Positions 1-11,934 of a DNA stretch of 64,000 bases are shown here, piece after piece (the stretch's first letter is position 1; each line of letters opens with the position of its first letter). The translations under genes and the position numbers were made by a program. The DNA comes from Wyeomyia smithii. Lineage: Eukaryota > Arthropoda > Insecta > Diptera > Culicidae. A model generated the notes under the pieces. It saw only the letters and a program-made list of their open reading frames with translations, was not told the DNA's origin and searched no databases. Location: the NCBI RefSeq assembly GCF_029784165.1, contig NC_073695.1:97507485-97571484 (forward strand), in the 5' to 3' direction.

Positions 1-540
1 CGAGGAGTGGGCTACCACGTTAATTATACTAACGTTGAAAAACCGGCCTTCAATGCTCAACCTGCACATTCAAAGACAGATCGGCCACCACCCGATCACC
101 CGCTTCTGCATCTCGTCCATCACTTTGAAAGCTGCTCCCAGCTCGTGTGTGCTTTCACAACTCTGGTAGATGGTGTGACCATCCCTGTACTTACGCATCA
201 TCTTCTCTTTCCAGCATACAACCTGCAGTGCTACGATGTTGAACTTGCAGGTCTTCAATTGCTCGGGAAGCACGCGGGCACTTTCTAGGAAGTTGAGAAA
301 TCGACAGTTACATGATCCAAGTTCTGTTAGTCCGTTTTCGTTGCCTATATTCGAACCGATTGCTTGCAAGGCCAGCGACCAACCCCACAATGTCGCAGAA
401 GAACCATCGAAATGCCATTGTTCAGTGTCCCGGGTACTACCAGGACTTGGGATGAATACGACGTTAATTAGAACGCTTCCGTTGGTATCGATACTAAGAA
501 ACTCCCTTCCGAGAAAGAAAGCCTCGCTTTCTGTCAGCAT
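1..540 (-). pseudogene. non-LTR retrotransposon endonuclease, N-terminal fragment (broken)
   Basis: The minus strand encodes the start of an apurinic-endonuclease-like domain of a LINE (RTE-like style). Around 185-230 it reads NIVALQ followed by V-V-C-W, where active elements have an ALQE motif, so the catalytic Glu appears to be replaced by Val. The GRFFNVSIINV segment expected downstream is present at 1-60, but an in-frame TGA at 70-72 separates it from the upstream part. The upstream 200 bases of the open frame do not resemble the domain and may be leader. The fragment runs off the left edge of the window. It is a dead copy; clade assignment is from motif style only. Confidence 0.6.
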
Positions 541-741
541 GCTACCAGAAGTCCCACCGGGGTTGTTTACTCGGTTTACTCACGTGTCAGTTGGTATCGC
601 GAGAAGGTAAGGGTTCGGTAGCTGGAAGGCTGAGGCTCACTAGTGGAAACTGTTTTGCGCCTGTGGTCCAGTCATTAAGCTACCCACATTCCCCGCCATA
701 CCAGTCGTTTTTGTCGATCGGTTTCTTCACTCCTAATGTCC

Positions 742-1089
742 CTAATAGCTTGAAAGGCGATACGCTAAGCCCCTTCGCGTGTGTAGTACCACTTCGAGCA
801 GTTGCGCGTATTCCTCCGCAGCCTGAGAGTCCCGGAGATGTTTGATGTTGAGCCGCAGGACTCGACTATGTCGTGCGTGATACACGCTCGACAGTTTCGA
901 GCGCAAGCATACCGCAACTAGGTATTGGTCCGAGTCAATATCCGCATCGCAACAGGTGCGTACATTGGTCCGGCAAAGCTCCTGGATCGCTATATTTTCG
1001 AAGTGGCGGAGTTCTAGCTGATCCAGCAGGATCCGGTCGCACCCGGGACGTTTAGCAAACTGTAATTCCCTTACCGAGCTTCCAATCAT
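742..1089 (-). pseudogene. LINE endonuclease C-terminus and linker (broken)
   Basis: The minus strand reads ADIDSDQYLVAVCLRSKLS and then RLNIKHLRDSQAAEEYAQLL. This is the C-terminal endonuclease block of RTE/CR1-type LINEs, normally SDH-Y-L-V, followed by the linker before reverse transcriptase. The catalytic His is Gln here (codon at 925-927). On the minus strand this C-terminal piece lies upstream of the N-terminal endonuclease piece at 1-540, so the two are either separate copies in head-to-tail order or a rearranged copy. The 200 bases between them may be 5' leader of the second copy. Non-functional. Confidence 0.6.
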
Positions 1090-1286
1090 CGTCCTTATTT
1101 CACCACCTAGGTCGTTGCCGATTGTTCCAGTTCGTATTCAGCGTTTGTGGTGAAAAATGGGCTTTTTTCGGATGCTGATGAAAAAATAACTAAGACAGAT
1201 AATTGAGTTTAATAAATTTCCCATGAAAGGTAGTAAAGTTAGCTAAGTTGCCAAAATAATCTACTGCCTTCCGGCAGTTAACCGGA

Positions 1287-2091
1287 ACATTAGCCATGGT
1301 GGACAAAAACATGCATGTTTTTGAGTTTTCTCTTCGTTTTATTTATCAATTCCTCCTCAGTTTTCGCGACCAAATTGTTGGAGTAGATTTTTCGCTTCAG
1401 GTTTGCCCAAAAATCCTCGATGGGACGCAACTTGGGAACGTTGGGCGGGTTCCCCAACTTGGGTCGATATTCAGTGATCACTTCGAGTAATGGGCCGACG
1501 CCTGATCCGGCCAGAACACCGTGTCTTCGGCTTTCTGGTGTTTCTTGATAAACGACGCAACTTCCGGCAGGCAAAACAACAGAGACTTTGACACCTCCTT
1601 CTCGCTGATTGTTAGTCACAGCAGCACCTTCTTGGAGAACTTGGTGTGTGAAATGAACTTCACCTCGGTGCTCACTTTCTTCGTGGGAGAAGCAAAATAC
1701 CAAATGCCCTGCCATTCGTTGCCAACCAGGGTGAGACAGGTCTCGTCGTCCATCACCACCGCCACGTCGTGATTTGCCGGGAAAATCGACTTGACCATCT
1801 TATTCAGGCGCTGCCGCTGAGCCATTACCTGCAGCTCCGAGACCAATGGTCGGGACTACCGCTTCCTGACATGTATGTCCATGTTCGTCAGGTACTTTAT
1901 ATTGTTTGGCCGGTTGCACCGACCTCCCGGCCAAGCGCCCACAGCGATGTAGCCACTTTTTCCTCGATATTCCTCTTTGGCGTCCTTTGGAGCTTCTTGA
2001 CGCTCAGGGTCGTAGGCCCACGAATTGTCATACCGTACCGTTCTTTGAACGCGCACACTTCTGAACGGAGTAGAATCACTTTTTTCGCCAT
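1287..2091 (-). pseudogene. Tc1/mariner-type transposase, frameshifted
   Basis: Reading the minus strand from an ATG at 2091, the pieces line up as one transposase in three frames. An N-terminal helix-turn-helix-like region starts MAKKVILLRSEVCAFKERYG. Then comes VAVVMDDETCLTL, with the first catalytic Asp, then VFWPDQASAHYSK with the second Asp (a stop follows directly in that frame). The C-terminal part reads GNPPNVPKLRPIEDFWANLK with the final acidic residue and continues to about 1290. At least two frameshifts are needed. Spacing of the last two catalytic residues looks shortened, so DD34D and DD37E types cannot be told apart. No clean TIR pair was located. It is flanked on the left by LINE fragments. 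Confidence 0.7.
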
Positions 2092-3292
2092 AACGGTTTG
2101 ATTATTATTATGGATTATTATGATTGATGCTGCATAGGTAGTGCATATGAAGGTAAACCCAAGAAAAATCGGCTATTTTTGTCCATTTTTTTGCCGCAAA
2201 CTTTTATTCTTGGGTGCTCGTAACGTCCCTGACATAAGGAACAGGTGCTCAAACAAGCTTTTCTTTAAGGAGAACAGCTCTCTCTTCCCTGTCATGCGTT
2301 ACGACTCTACGAATATACTCTTCTTATGTAGTTTTGATGACAACTTTGAGTGCAGAAATTTAAATAGGTAGCTAGCGAGATGGATGATCATGGATCATGT
2401 ACGACACAAAAAAAGAAAAAAAAAGGTAGCTGCTGTTTTTTTTTTTTGTAAGTAAGCAACAAATGTAAGTGAAATTTTAGAATAATAATGAGAAAAAATG
2501 GCTACTATAGAAAAGAAATTTGTGTACCTTTCTGCTTGTTTCATAAGCTCGTTTCACAGTCATTAGGTTCAACATTTCTTTTTTTTTTACTTTTCTTTCC
2601 AATAAGAGTAATCAAAAAGATTTCTAGTTACAATGCTTGAAGCACCTTATAAAATAAAGTGATACGATGTCAAGTGAATTGACTTGACTGAGTTAACCTC
2701 CACACTACTTCATAGGCCTCTTGGTAAATTGTAAGAGTTGTACTTGACCTCGCAGCTTTCTGGTTAGTGTAGCGGTGGTAATGAACGTGAACACATTTGC
2801 GCGACATACTGAATCAAGATAGTTTCGGGCTCAATGTTGTTTGTGAACGAGTAAAAAAACGACTTGAAGCTTTTCCCTCTCTGCATGGTAAAATCATCAT
2901 CAAATCATCTATCTAATCAGGTTAATTTATCCCTAAGGTCTTCAAGATGTTCAGTATTGTCAATAACCATGCACTTCAATTAATTTTAATTATAATGATA
3001 GACGTTCTTGCACATTAAACAGACAAAAACCGCGTTGTCTGTCCAGTTTGCAAACCCAACGGATATGGTTTAATTTATTAAAAAATTCATCTGCACAAAT
3101 GACATTCTGTTATTGCGGAAATCTTGTAACGCCTTTTTTTATTTCCACTCTCAATCTAAGAAGCAAGCGTAATCTTGAAAGCTCTTATCTGCACCTGCAT
3201 CGGCAGCAGTGTCCTGCACTAAACATCAATGAGCGTTAGAAGTCTTTTGGCTGCCAACAGCGAAGTATTCATTTAGAATTTTTTTTCTATCT
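2092..3292. other. no gene recognised
   Basis: AT-rich DNA with poly-A and poly-T runs (for example 2405-2450 and 2580-2600). The first 100 bases may hold the outer part of the mariner element. I see no supported coding or RNA feature. Confidence 0.4.
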
Positions 3293-4998
3293 CCAAATCA
3301 TAGGGTGGTCGGTATTACCGACTTTTCGGAAAACCGGTATTCCGGTATTCATAGAAATCAAAACCGGTAAAACCGGTAAAAAACCGGTATTTTTAAATTT
3401 GTTTTTCGGTTTAATACAAACCAGGGGCGACTCGTGGTCTTTGAACCTATTTGTTCAACTACAAAATTTTTAAAATCAAGGTTTTGGGAAGTAATGTCAA
3501 TCATGTTCGCGATAAATACAAATCAGTCTAATAAAACTGAAAAATAATAATTTTTGCTTTTATGAGTACCTATGCTTCATTAAGATTCAGGTTTCTTTTC
3601 GTTAGATTTGCACCACTGTGGCCATCGTTTTGATCTCTTATGGTTTACGATCCAGATACAACACTGGATTAACAGTATTTGATAAACTACAATGAATGAA
3701 TTCAGTGATATGATTACAAAGAACATAATTTCGAAACTCATATTAACGAAAAATCATGCAGGTTTTTATTAAAAATTTCTTTCACACCACAAAACCTAGT
3801 TTTAAGCTAGTAAAAAACTTTAAAATTCTTAGAGAAACAATATTTGAAACTGTTGAGAAGAGTTAATGAATGAAGAAGGGAATGAAATGACGATCAGACA
3901 AGAACTTTCATTTTTTGAATCCGAAGTTAAATACTTCTCTATTCTGTTCGATGCTCTTTTTTTTTGTTCACACAACATTTATTTGACACGGCACAATACA
4001 AATTAATGTTTCACGGAGCCAATTATATCTAATGGTCTAAAATATCTTATAAGCTGAAGGCAAATTTTGTATCCTCGCTACCGACTACGAGCTGAAACTA
4101 AATCTAATAGAGACAAATCGCGCCAAATGACCGATGGTCGAATATCGACCATTTTTGATTTGAATGAAACTTTGCACACGTATTTGGCTTAGCAAACTGA
4201 GCATTTTTCACAGATGGAGAGATTTTTTACACCCATGGATTACATTCTAAAAGGGCGTATGCCTTTTGGCATAGGTTTTATTCGAAGCATTGTAGCCCAG
4301 AAACCGTTGGTTGTATAGAAAAACTGTCTGAGAATGAGTAGTAGGGAATCAAAAATGCACCATAAAAAAATATACACTGTACAAAAAAAATTTTTTGACC
4401 AAAATAAATTAAAAATAAACATTAAATTTCAATTTAAAAAAAAAAGAGTTGAATTTTTTTTTATTGTTTTTTAAAGAAACTTGACGTTAATATGCAACTT
4501 TTAAAAAAAAGTCCAGGATGGAGAAATGAAAAATAATTTTTTTATGGTAGATTAATTTTTTTATGAAAATTCTAATTTGGACATTTTTCAGAATATTTGT
4601 ATTCTGATGATTTTAAAAGATGCAGAGAGTTATTTTGAATCAAAAAGCTCTTGGTAGTAAACATTTTAAAGGCATCGGTTTTCGAGTTATTTTTAATTTA
4701 AGCTCGAAAAATTATTAATATTTCGGAAAATACAGTTTTTTCTTAATTTGTCCATGGTTCTCCAGCAAAAACCATACGTTCATTGGAATGCTTGATCAAA
4801 AATATACAATTCATTCTTTGACAACAAAACGATTGGATAAATAACTCAAGCGCTAAACCTTAGCCTACCTACACGTTCCCCCTTGCCGAATGTTTTATAA
4901 AAAAATATATTTGTCGTGCATCACTACCTACTTGTTTACTAATAATAACTGTTTGAAAAGTACGCAACCAACTGGGTTACCTATAATATCTGTTTCCG

Positions 4999-5041
4999 TA
5001 TATAAATACGATTGCACTACTCCAGATGTGTTAGTAACAGT
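4999..5041 (+). promoter_or_regulatory. probable TATA/initiator of the long-TIR element gene
   Basis: TATATAAATAC at 4999-5009 is followed by an initiator-like ACAGTTT at about 5037, 16-20 bases before the ATG at 5057. Spacing is slightly longer than the usual ~31 bases. Confidence 0.4.
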
Positions 5042-5056
5042 TTGCATTTTGTGAAG

Positions 5057-5846
5057 ATGAATAAAGTGAAAATGGAATACACCAAGCCCAAATGCTGTAA
5101 ACCCTTTCCTGATCATCGGTGCTCATCAAGCTTACGCAAACTAAACGAAAACGTTATTGCAAAATTAAAAATATTGAACAGTCAAGCTCATTTTAATACG
5201 TCTTTATCAATTTGTGATTCGTGTAGTTATTGGAATGATAGTCAAGTCACCATTCATCCCTTCGTTGTTTACTATTCAGAATCTGAAACACTTAAGAATA
5301 TCAGCTTCATCATAATATCGGAAGTACTCCAACATGATACTGTTGCGGTTCAGGTGTTCATTGCCAAATTAATGAGTTTTTTTAAAACTACAATAGAGTT
5401 GAAAAAAGCGATATTAATGTCTGATGGAGCTACCTCACAATATAAAAATAGAAAAGACTTTGCAAGTCTTTGCAAGTTCGAAACAAAATATAACGTCGAT
5501 GCAGAGTGGCATTTTTTTGCGACTTCTCACGGTTAAGGGCCATGCGATGCAATTGGTGGTATATTAAAACTAATGGCAGGAAATGCAAGTTTAGCTAAAG
5601 ATCATGAACATTCCATTACAAGCGCAAAAGAATTGTATGATTGTAATAAAAATTCATCAAAAATATCATTTAGTTGAAGAATATGAACAAGGAGTAACAG
5701 AATGGAGCAATATTTTCAAAAAATCTATAATAATAGCTGCCACACAAAAGTATTACTCTTTTGTTCCGATTTCAGAACATAAGATACAAACGAAGCTGTT
5801 TTCAAAAGATGACGAATCATTTACTTATGATGTATATAAAATATAA
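5057..5846 (+). pseudogene. transposase-like protein of the long-TIR element (one stop, one frameshift)
   Basis: The frame from ATG 5057 (an in-frame ATG at 5012 lies upstream of the likely transcript start) encodes about 159 residues, then a TAA at 5534-5536. The same frame continues GPCDAIGGILKLMAGNASLA, and a one-base shift near 5660 leads into VEEYEQGVTEWSN and FVPISEHKIQTKLFS, ending at 5846. Visible features: a Cys/His cluster near the N-terminus (CCKPFPDHRC, then CDSC about 50 residues later) that could bind zinc; QVTIHPFVVYY; ILMSDGATSQYKN with a candidate catalytic Asp; and DAEWHFFATSHG, next to the stop, where a Lys is expected. I recall this motif order from uncharacterised insect and cnidarian proteins, but cannot name the family. 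It sits centrally between the long inverted repeats, with AATAAA at 5901 and 5914, so it is inferred to be the mobilising protein. Confidence 0.65.
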
Positions 5847-7724
5847 GGTGAAACTAGTTCTGTAAAGTATCTATGTCATAAAAAAATATGTTCCTAAGAT
5901 AATAAAACTCGAAAATAAATATTTGATTCTTATATATATTTATATCACTTAGAACATTTAACTATTTTCTTGAGAATCGTTCGCCCAATCGTTTTGTTGT
6001 CAAAGAATGAATTGTATATTTTTGATCAAGCATTCCAATGAATGTATGGTTTTTGCTGTAGAACCATGGACAAATTAAGAAAAACGTGTATTTTCCTAAA
6101 TAATTATAAATTTTCGAGCTTAAATTAGAAATAACTCGAAAACCAATGCCTTTAAAATGTTTACTACCAAGAGCTTTTTGATTCAAAATGACTTTCTGCA
6201 TCTTTTAAAATCATCCGAATACAAATATTTAGAAAAATGTTTGAATTAGAATTTTCATAAAAAAATTAGTCTACCATAAAAAAGTTATTTCTCATTTCTC
6301 CATCCTGGACTTTTTTTTAGAAGTTGCGTATTAACGTCAAGTTTCTTTAAAAAACAATAAAAAAATTCAACTCTTTTTTTTTTTTTAATTGAAATTTAAT
6401 GTTTATTTTCAATTTTTTTTGGTCAGAAATTTTTTTTTTGTACAGTGTATATTTTTTATGGTGAATTTCTAATTCCCTACAACTCATTCTCAGATAGTTT
6501 TTCTATACAACCAACGGTTTCTGGGCTACAATGCTTCGAATAAAACCAATGCCAAAAGGCATACGCCCTTTTAGAATGTAACTCATGGGTGTAAAATATC
6601 TCTCCACCTGTGAAAAATGCTCAGTTTGCTAAGCCAAATACGTGTGCAAAGTTTCATTCAAATCAAAAATGGTCGATTAAATTTTCGCGTATTTCCAGGC
6701 GATTTGAAATGATTTTGCTCAATACTAAAACTAGCATGTTTTTTTCATCAGAGATTCGTCTCGCTGTTAAATAGGCACCTTGATGCTCTTCAAATAGTTC
6801 TAAACATGTAGCATGTATGGCAAGTTTCGCTGAGCGAGGATATCACGAACTGGCACATAGGGGTTTCGATGCTTTTTAAACAGTTCGTTCAAATTCAGCA
6901 TTTTTCTCAGCTAGAAGTATTGCTAATAAAATCCGCCGCGGTTTGGGCGAAGAAGCTTTGGCCATGATATAGCTATTTAAATTTCGCTTTATCTTGAATA
7001 AGGAGCAATTATGTTTAGAATGAAATTTTTTATTGATTGATTATTTCATCTTGTAAACACATTAGGAGCAACTTGCCCATAACTAGGTGCAACCTGGGCA
7101 ATGCACACGGAGACGCCAAACAAAAACAAAATTCAAATTGATATTTATATATTATTTTTTAATTTTTTTTTTAGTCTTTTAAATAGCACAAAACAAATAA
7201 TGTGACATGCCTTTTTTCGCGGACATGATTGTTATTACTGCTCAAACTATGATTTTCAGAATTTGTAGTTGAACTGGTAGGTTCATAACCCACGAGTTGT
7301 CTCTGTAAGTATGAGTGTAAAACAAAATCCACTGTTCTACTTAAAACATAAGTGTTTTGCTTTATTGATATAAAGTTTTTTGACATATTATCGATACACA
7401 CAAACACATCGTCTGAATCCAAGCAAAACAAACAAGAAATACACAAAAATTGATAAATAGAGAAGGGAAAATAATATTCAATGTTGCTCCTGTCTAAATG
7501 TATTTATTATATACACCGTCATGTGATTTTTAACGTCTACCTAAGTGGGTAGTATTGATTAGCCTTAAAATGATTTATGAATATTGTGACAAGTTTTTTT
7601 TTTATTTCAAGAAAAATACCGAAAATACCGGTTTTTTCGCCTCTCCAATACCGGTATTTCGGTATTGAAAAAAATATCGGTTTTACCGGTTTTTGATTTA
7701 CCGGTAAACCACCCTACCAAATCA

Positions 7725-9924
7725 CCAAACCACCGCCGCATGCATGGCAAGTAATATGCGGCGAGAAAACTAGCGCATCCATACGTCGGTATCGACGCCC
7801 TAGAGTCGACTTTAGCTGGCCTGCGCTGGCTGGCTGTACGGAGTCGAGTGACTCTCAATGCTCTTGCAGACAATTTGCTGCTCAACTGGTTGGAAGTAAT
7901 TTGTGCACACTTTCCCTCTTATGCGGATCGTCAGCTGCAGCCACGAGGGGAAATTTGCGCTTCCGCTGATGATTCTTACACGTTGCACCTTTGAGCCACT
8001 GGTTAGCAAGCTTGATTCCGGGCCCGTCGTGACTTTGTTTGAATTCGACAACATTCCAGTTAAGAGTTTCCAAACTTGGGCCTCGGTTTATTAAACTGTT
8101 CACGCCTAGAATATACTGCGTTATCATTCCTGCATGTCACTGCCAAAAACAATTCTCATTACTTTATTGAACCACATCTGTGTAATGAAAATCCATAGCT
8201 CACATAAACACATTCATTCGCCGAGAAAAAGCTGCTTCCGTAGTAAGCTTCCCAGCTTTATCACAAAGTGCTACAAAATGGTTTAAATAATAACATTTAT
8301 CTCGCTGGCAGTTTCGGCAGCTGTGGCGCAAACAAGAACACGACCATCCCTGAACTTCCTATCCCTCACTTTCCGCCAGTCGCACATGTATCAAGCTTCA
8401 TCTCTGGTACTTTTCACACAGCTTAACTATTTTCGTGCGACAGTAGGTAGGTACTAGCAGCGTCGGCTCGGAAAATGTGGGAAATTATTTTATTAGTGTA
8501 ATAAAGCACTTCGAACGCGCTCACAAGGGCAAAGTAAATATTTTTGAACTAACGCGCCAGGCAGTGCCGGCTTTGGCCAGCATTCTTCATCATGAATTAT
8601 ATAGGTATGTACAGGAAGCAAGCATATTTCCACTTTGGCCCCCGCACAGGTAGCTAGCATCAAAGTTTGCACAAATTCCTCGGCTTGTGGAACGACTCGG
8701 CGCCCGGAGGTAAAAACAAAGCTTTTCCTGGAAAATATTCTCTTGCGGACTAGCTGTCTACATTATAAGCTGAGATAGCATTTTTGCTGACGTAGACTGG
8801 TAACGGCAAATTGGTGGCGCTTAAATTTTCGGTTGCCGTATAGATCGAGCGTCTTGGAATTACTTTAACAGGTGAGATTACAATTAATTACAACTTGAAC
8901 TCTAGCTTCCTGAAGTTCATTTTCTGTCGATCTACTGAAACAATAAGACCAACGTAGCAAAGGTTCAACAAAAAAAATTAATTAGCAAATAATTTTGAGA
9001 GAGCAGAAGTTTCTAATTTCCAGATATAATTTCCAAACAAAAAAATCTTTAATTGTTATGATGATTATGTCTACGATCGTCTACTTTTATTTAGTGTACT
9101 CTGTAAAAAGCGAGTGAGAAAGGTGATCATAACTTTCATGCGTATTTGAATACGTGTTACGTCATGATTTTCAATATTACCGGATGCAGTTAATTTCTTA
9201 CAAAACAATTGATATTAAAATACACTCACCCAAAAAAAATTTAGTTAGAAGCAAATGTTATGATTATGTTTCAAAAAAGTATTTTTATAGCCCTTAAATT
9301 CGTAATTTTTTACTCTGGTGACAAGGATGAAACACTTTAACACGTATTGAGTTGTTGCATCAAAACTGTGTTTAAATGCCAACTAATATTATTTTATCAT
9401 GTAGCCGGAGACAATTTCGGCAAAACCCCCTTCAGACACTCGCGATATTTAATCATCAGCATGTTCGAAGACATATTGACCTTTGATATTTCGCTGCTTT
9501 GTTGCACTGAAGTTCGCAAAAACAATCCGCCACTTAACACAGCATAATTGAAAGATACGCAAAAACTTCTAAAATATAATTTAAATTCAAACAGCTCTTG
9601 GGTTTTTTTGGCAATAATTATTATTCGTGTTTCTGTTGCCAAAATGAAACGGACCTTTGTTACAGAGAACGCATTATCTTCCTGATGTCAGCATGAGAAT
9701 AAGGACAGAATGCTTTCATGGGAGTACCAATGGCTTTCTTTTGGAAATTAACGCATTTCGAGAATGCTACATGAAATATTTGTTTCATTTGAAATCATTA
9801 CTGCTACAGCCTACACTAGAGCGCTTAAAATTATGAAACTGCACCTTGAATTTATCGCAAACCCGCAAGTGTTTTAACACTTATAAATTGCAAATTTTCA
9901 CAATGCTGATTTTTACGTAGAACT
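7725..9924. other. no gene recognised
   Basis: Mixed-composition DNA. Overlapping short open frames at 7810-8130 on the minus strand have no recognisable domain, no signal peptide and no repeat match. 8130-9920 is AT-rich with nothing I can support. Confidence 0.35.
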
Positions 9925-10560
9925 TCGTCTCTCAGGAAGTTCGGCTACATAGGGGTGTAAAACGAAAATCGAAAAACGGAAAATAGGAAAAATATTTCCA
10001 ATTTCAAATGCTTAAAAGTCGCCTAATTTTTAACGGATTTCCTTCATTCGATGCAGCAATAGATTGTAAAATAATCTACGCATCCGCCTAACTGCAAAAA
10101 TGTAATTTGATTATGCGAGCTATTGTACTATTGAAAATTGTCAAGCCTTGTTTAAACGCAGATTTCAACCTCTGATTGGTCACTTAATACAAATTAACTC
10201 AATGATGCCATATGGCATCATTTAACACATTGAACATTTCTTGACTTTAAAAGAAATTCACTGACATTTCCATCATTTGGCAATACTTTTATGAACACCA
10301 ATACATGCCATGACAGAGAAATTCCTGTCAAGTTACTTTAGGCTGGCAAGTGGACGCAGTAGCTATCCAAAGTTGAAAAAAGTAAAATATTCACTGGGAA
10401 TTCTGGCTGATTCGGGTTAATGCTTCTGCTCAAACCAATCGTTTTACTAGTGAATGGTGAGAGATGCTTCAAATTAGCTGAAGCAGCAGCGGGTAGCAAC
10501 AGCGGTAGTGATAGCAGTAGATTTACCGAGTCTACTTTCGGCTCAACCAAATCGTTATAC
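9925..10560 (+). repeat. dispersed repeat, inverted relative of 43200-43880
   Basis: The stretch beginning CAGGAAGTTCGGCTACATAG (about 9935) through CCTCTGATTGGTCACTTA (about 10185) matches the reverse complement of 43600-43865 at roughly three quarters of positions by eye. Shared landmarks are AATTTCAAATGCT, GATTTCCTTC, GCAGCAATAG and TATTGTACTATTGAAAAT. The part after 10330 has AGCAGCAGCGG-type trinucleotide-rich sequence, as the other copies do, but alignment there is uncertain. Confidence 0.6.
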
Positions 10561-10680
10561 TTACTTTACTTTCTTTTATATCGACATAACGCTTAGATCC
10601 TATGCCAAATTTTGAATACTTACTTTACTTTTACTTTTATGGCGACAGATCGTTAAGATCCTATGCCGAATCCAGAATAC
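10555..10680 (-). repeat. tandem duplication of a LINE 3' end
   Basis: Two ~60-bp units, 10558-10617 and 10618-10678, each begin CTTACTTTACTTT and run through GATCCTATGCC to GAATA on the plus strand. On the minus strand these are the 3' terminus and tail of the RTE-like element that continues to the right, so the terminal 60 bp were copied twice. Confidence 0.7.
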
Positions 10681-11599
10681 GTCTCCACAAAACTCGGTCT
10701 TGGGCTGCTACTCTCCAGTCTCCTCTTACACCCGCTGCTCTGGCATCCTTGTCGACAGCACACATCCAGCGCGTGCGCGGTCTGCCTCGAAGTCGTCGGC
10801 CTCTATCCGGTTCTCTAGTAAATATTATCTTTGCCGGTCGCTCATCCGCTATCCGTGCTACATGGCCTGCCCACTGTAACCTGCCGTGTTTCATCAGCTT
10901 GACAATATCAGCGTGTTTGTATACTTCGTACAGCTCGTGATTCATGCGCCTGCGCTACACCCCGTTCTCTAGTTTGCCTCCGAGTATTGATCGCAGCATT
11001 CTACGCTCGAAGACCCTAAGCGGTCGTCGATCGGCCTCCTTCCACGTCCACGACTCATGTCCGTAGAGCGCCACCGGGAGGATCAGAGTCCTATAGAGCG
11101 CAAATTTCGTACGGATCTGTAGACTACGGGACCTAAGCTGGCTACGTAATCCGTAATAAGCCCAATTCGCCGCCGCAATCCGCCTCTTTACCTCGCGGCT
11201 CACCTCGTTGTCACATGTCACGAGAGTACCAAGATAAACAAATTCGTCGACCACTTCGAAAGTATCCCCATCCATCTCCATCGCAGCACCAACACCCGCA
11301 GAACTACCACGCTCTCTGCCAGCCACCATGTACTTCGTTTTGGCAGTGTTTATGGTAGGTACAATTCTCGCAGCTTCCCTTTTGAGAGCCGTGAAGGCCT
11401 CCTCAACTGCTCTACGGTTAACACCAATTATATCAATGTCGTCCGCAAAGCCCAGAAGCATGTGAGACTTAGTGATAATGGTGCCGCTCCTCTGCACCCC
11501 TGCCCTTCGTATTGCACAGCTCCTCTCTAGTCTTTCCTTTCACCCGCTGCTCTGGCATTCTCATCGACAGCCCGCCGAAATGGCCAGCCCACTGCAACC

Positions 11600-11934
11600 T
11601 GCCATGTCTCTGACTTTCGCGCGGATCTGTAGGCTACGGAACCTAAGCTGGCTACGCAATCCGTAATAAGCCCGATTCGCTGCCGCAAATCGTCACTTCA
11701 CCTCGCGGCTCACCTCGTTGTCACATGCCACAAGAGTACCAAGATAAACAAATTCGTCCACCGCAGTACCAACACCGGCAGAACGACCACGCTCTCTGCC
11801 AGCTACCAAGTACTTCGTTTTGGCAGTGTTTATGGTGAGTCCAATTCTCGCAGCTACTCTTCTGAGAGCCGTAAAAGCCTTGAGCTGTTGAGAAGAGCTC
11901 TACGGTTAAGACCAATTACCCTAAGGTCGCTTTT
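11600..11934 (-). repeat. partial duplicate of the LINE block at 11095-11415
   Basis: This stretch repeats the neighbouring reverse-transcriptase downstream block in the same direction, with deletions: GGATCTGTAG, CCTAAGCTGGCTACG, CTCGCGGCTCACCTCGTTG, AGTACTTCGTTTTGGCAGTG and CAATTCTCGCAGCTAC occur in both, in the same order. It makes the host LINE copy non-linear. Confidence 0.8.

Larger units (their letters stand above)
4122..6690. mobile_element. DNA element with ~715-bp terminal inverted repeats carrying its own gene
   Basis: Sequence from about 4135 to 4850 reappears as its reverse complement at about 5970-6690. Matching landmarks include CACACGTATTTGGCTTAGC (left) with its complement near 6630, and the string around 4805 matching the complement around 6010. 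Between the arms lie 1.1 kb with a TATA box, an open frame with broken continuation (5057-5846) and two AATAAA signals (5901, 5914). Outer ends are only approximate because the arms diverge near the tips; no TSD could be fixed. A more decayed relative of the right arm occurs at about 51830-53960. It lies inside the hAT element. Superfamily not assigned. Confidence 0.8.
3293..7724. mobile_element. hAT-type DNA transposon, internally decayed, with 8-bp TSDs
   Basis: The element spans 3301-7716. It starts TAGGGTGGTCGGTA and ends TACCGGTAAACCACCCTA. It is flanked on both sides by the identical 8-bp sequence CCAAATCA (3293-3300 and 7717-7724). An 8-bp duplication with a TAGGG-type end is the hallmark of the hAT superfamily. 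The subterminal zones on both sides are full of ACCGGT/ACCGGTA repeats (3318-3400 and 7617-7705), probably transposase-binding sites. No intact hAT transposase was found; a short stretch at about 3889-3957 (+) reading TIRQELSFFESEVKYFSILF could be a C-terminal remnant, but this is weak. A second element (about 4122-6690) is inserted inside. Confidence 0.85.

Noticed and set aside
5962..6201. Minus-strand frame in the right arm
   Set aside because: Also present inverted in the left arm (about 4617-4850); part of the TIR, with no domain.
7812..8127. Overlapping minus-strand frames of about 80 codons
   Set aside because: Different frames over the same DNA, no recognisable domain, no promoter or splice support.
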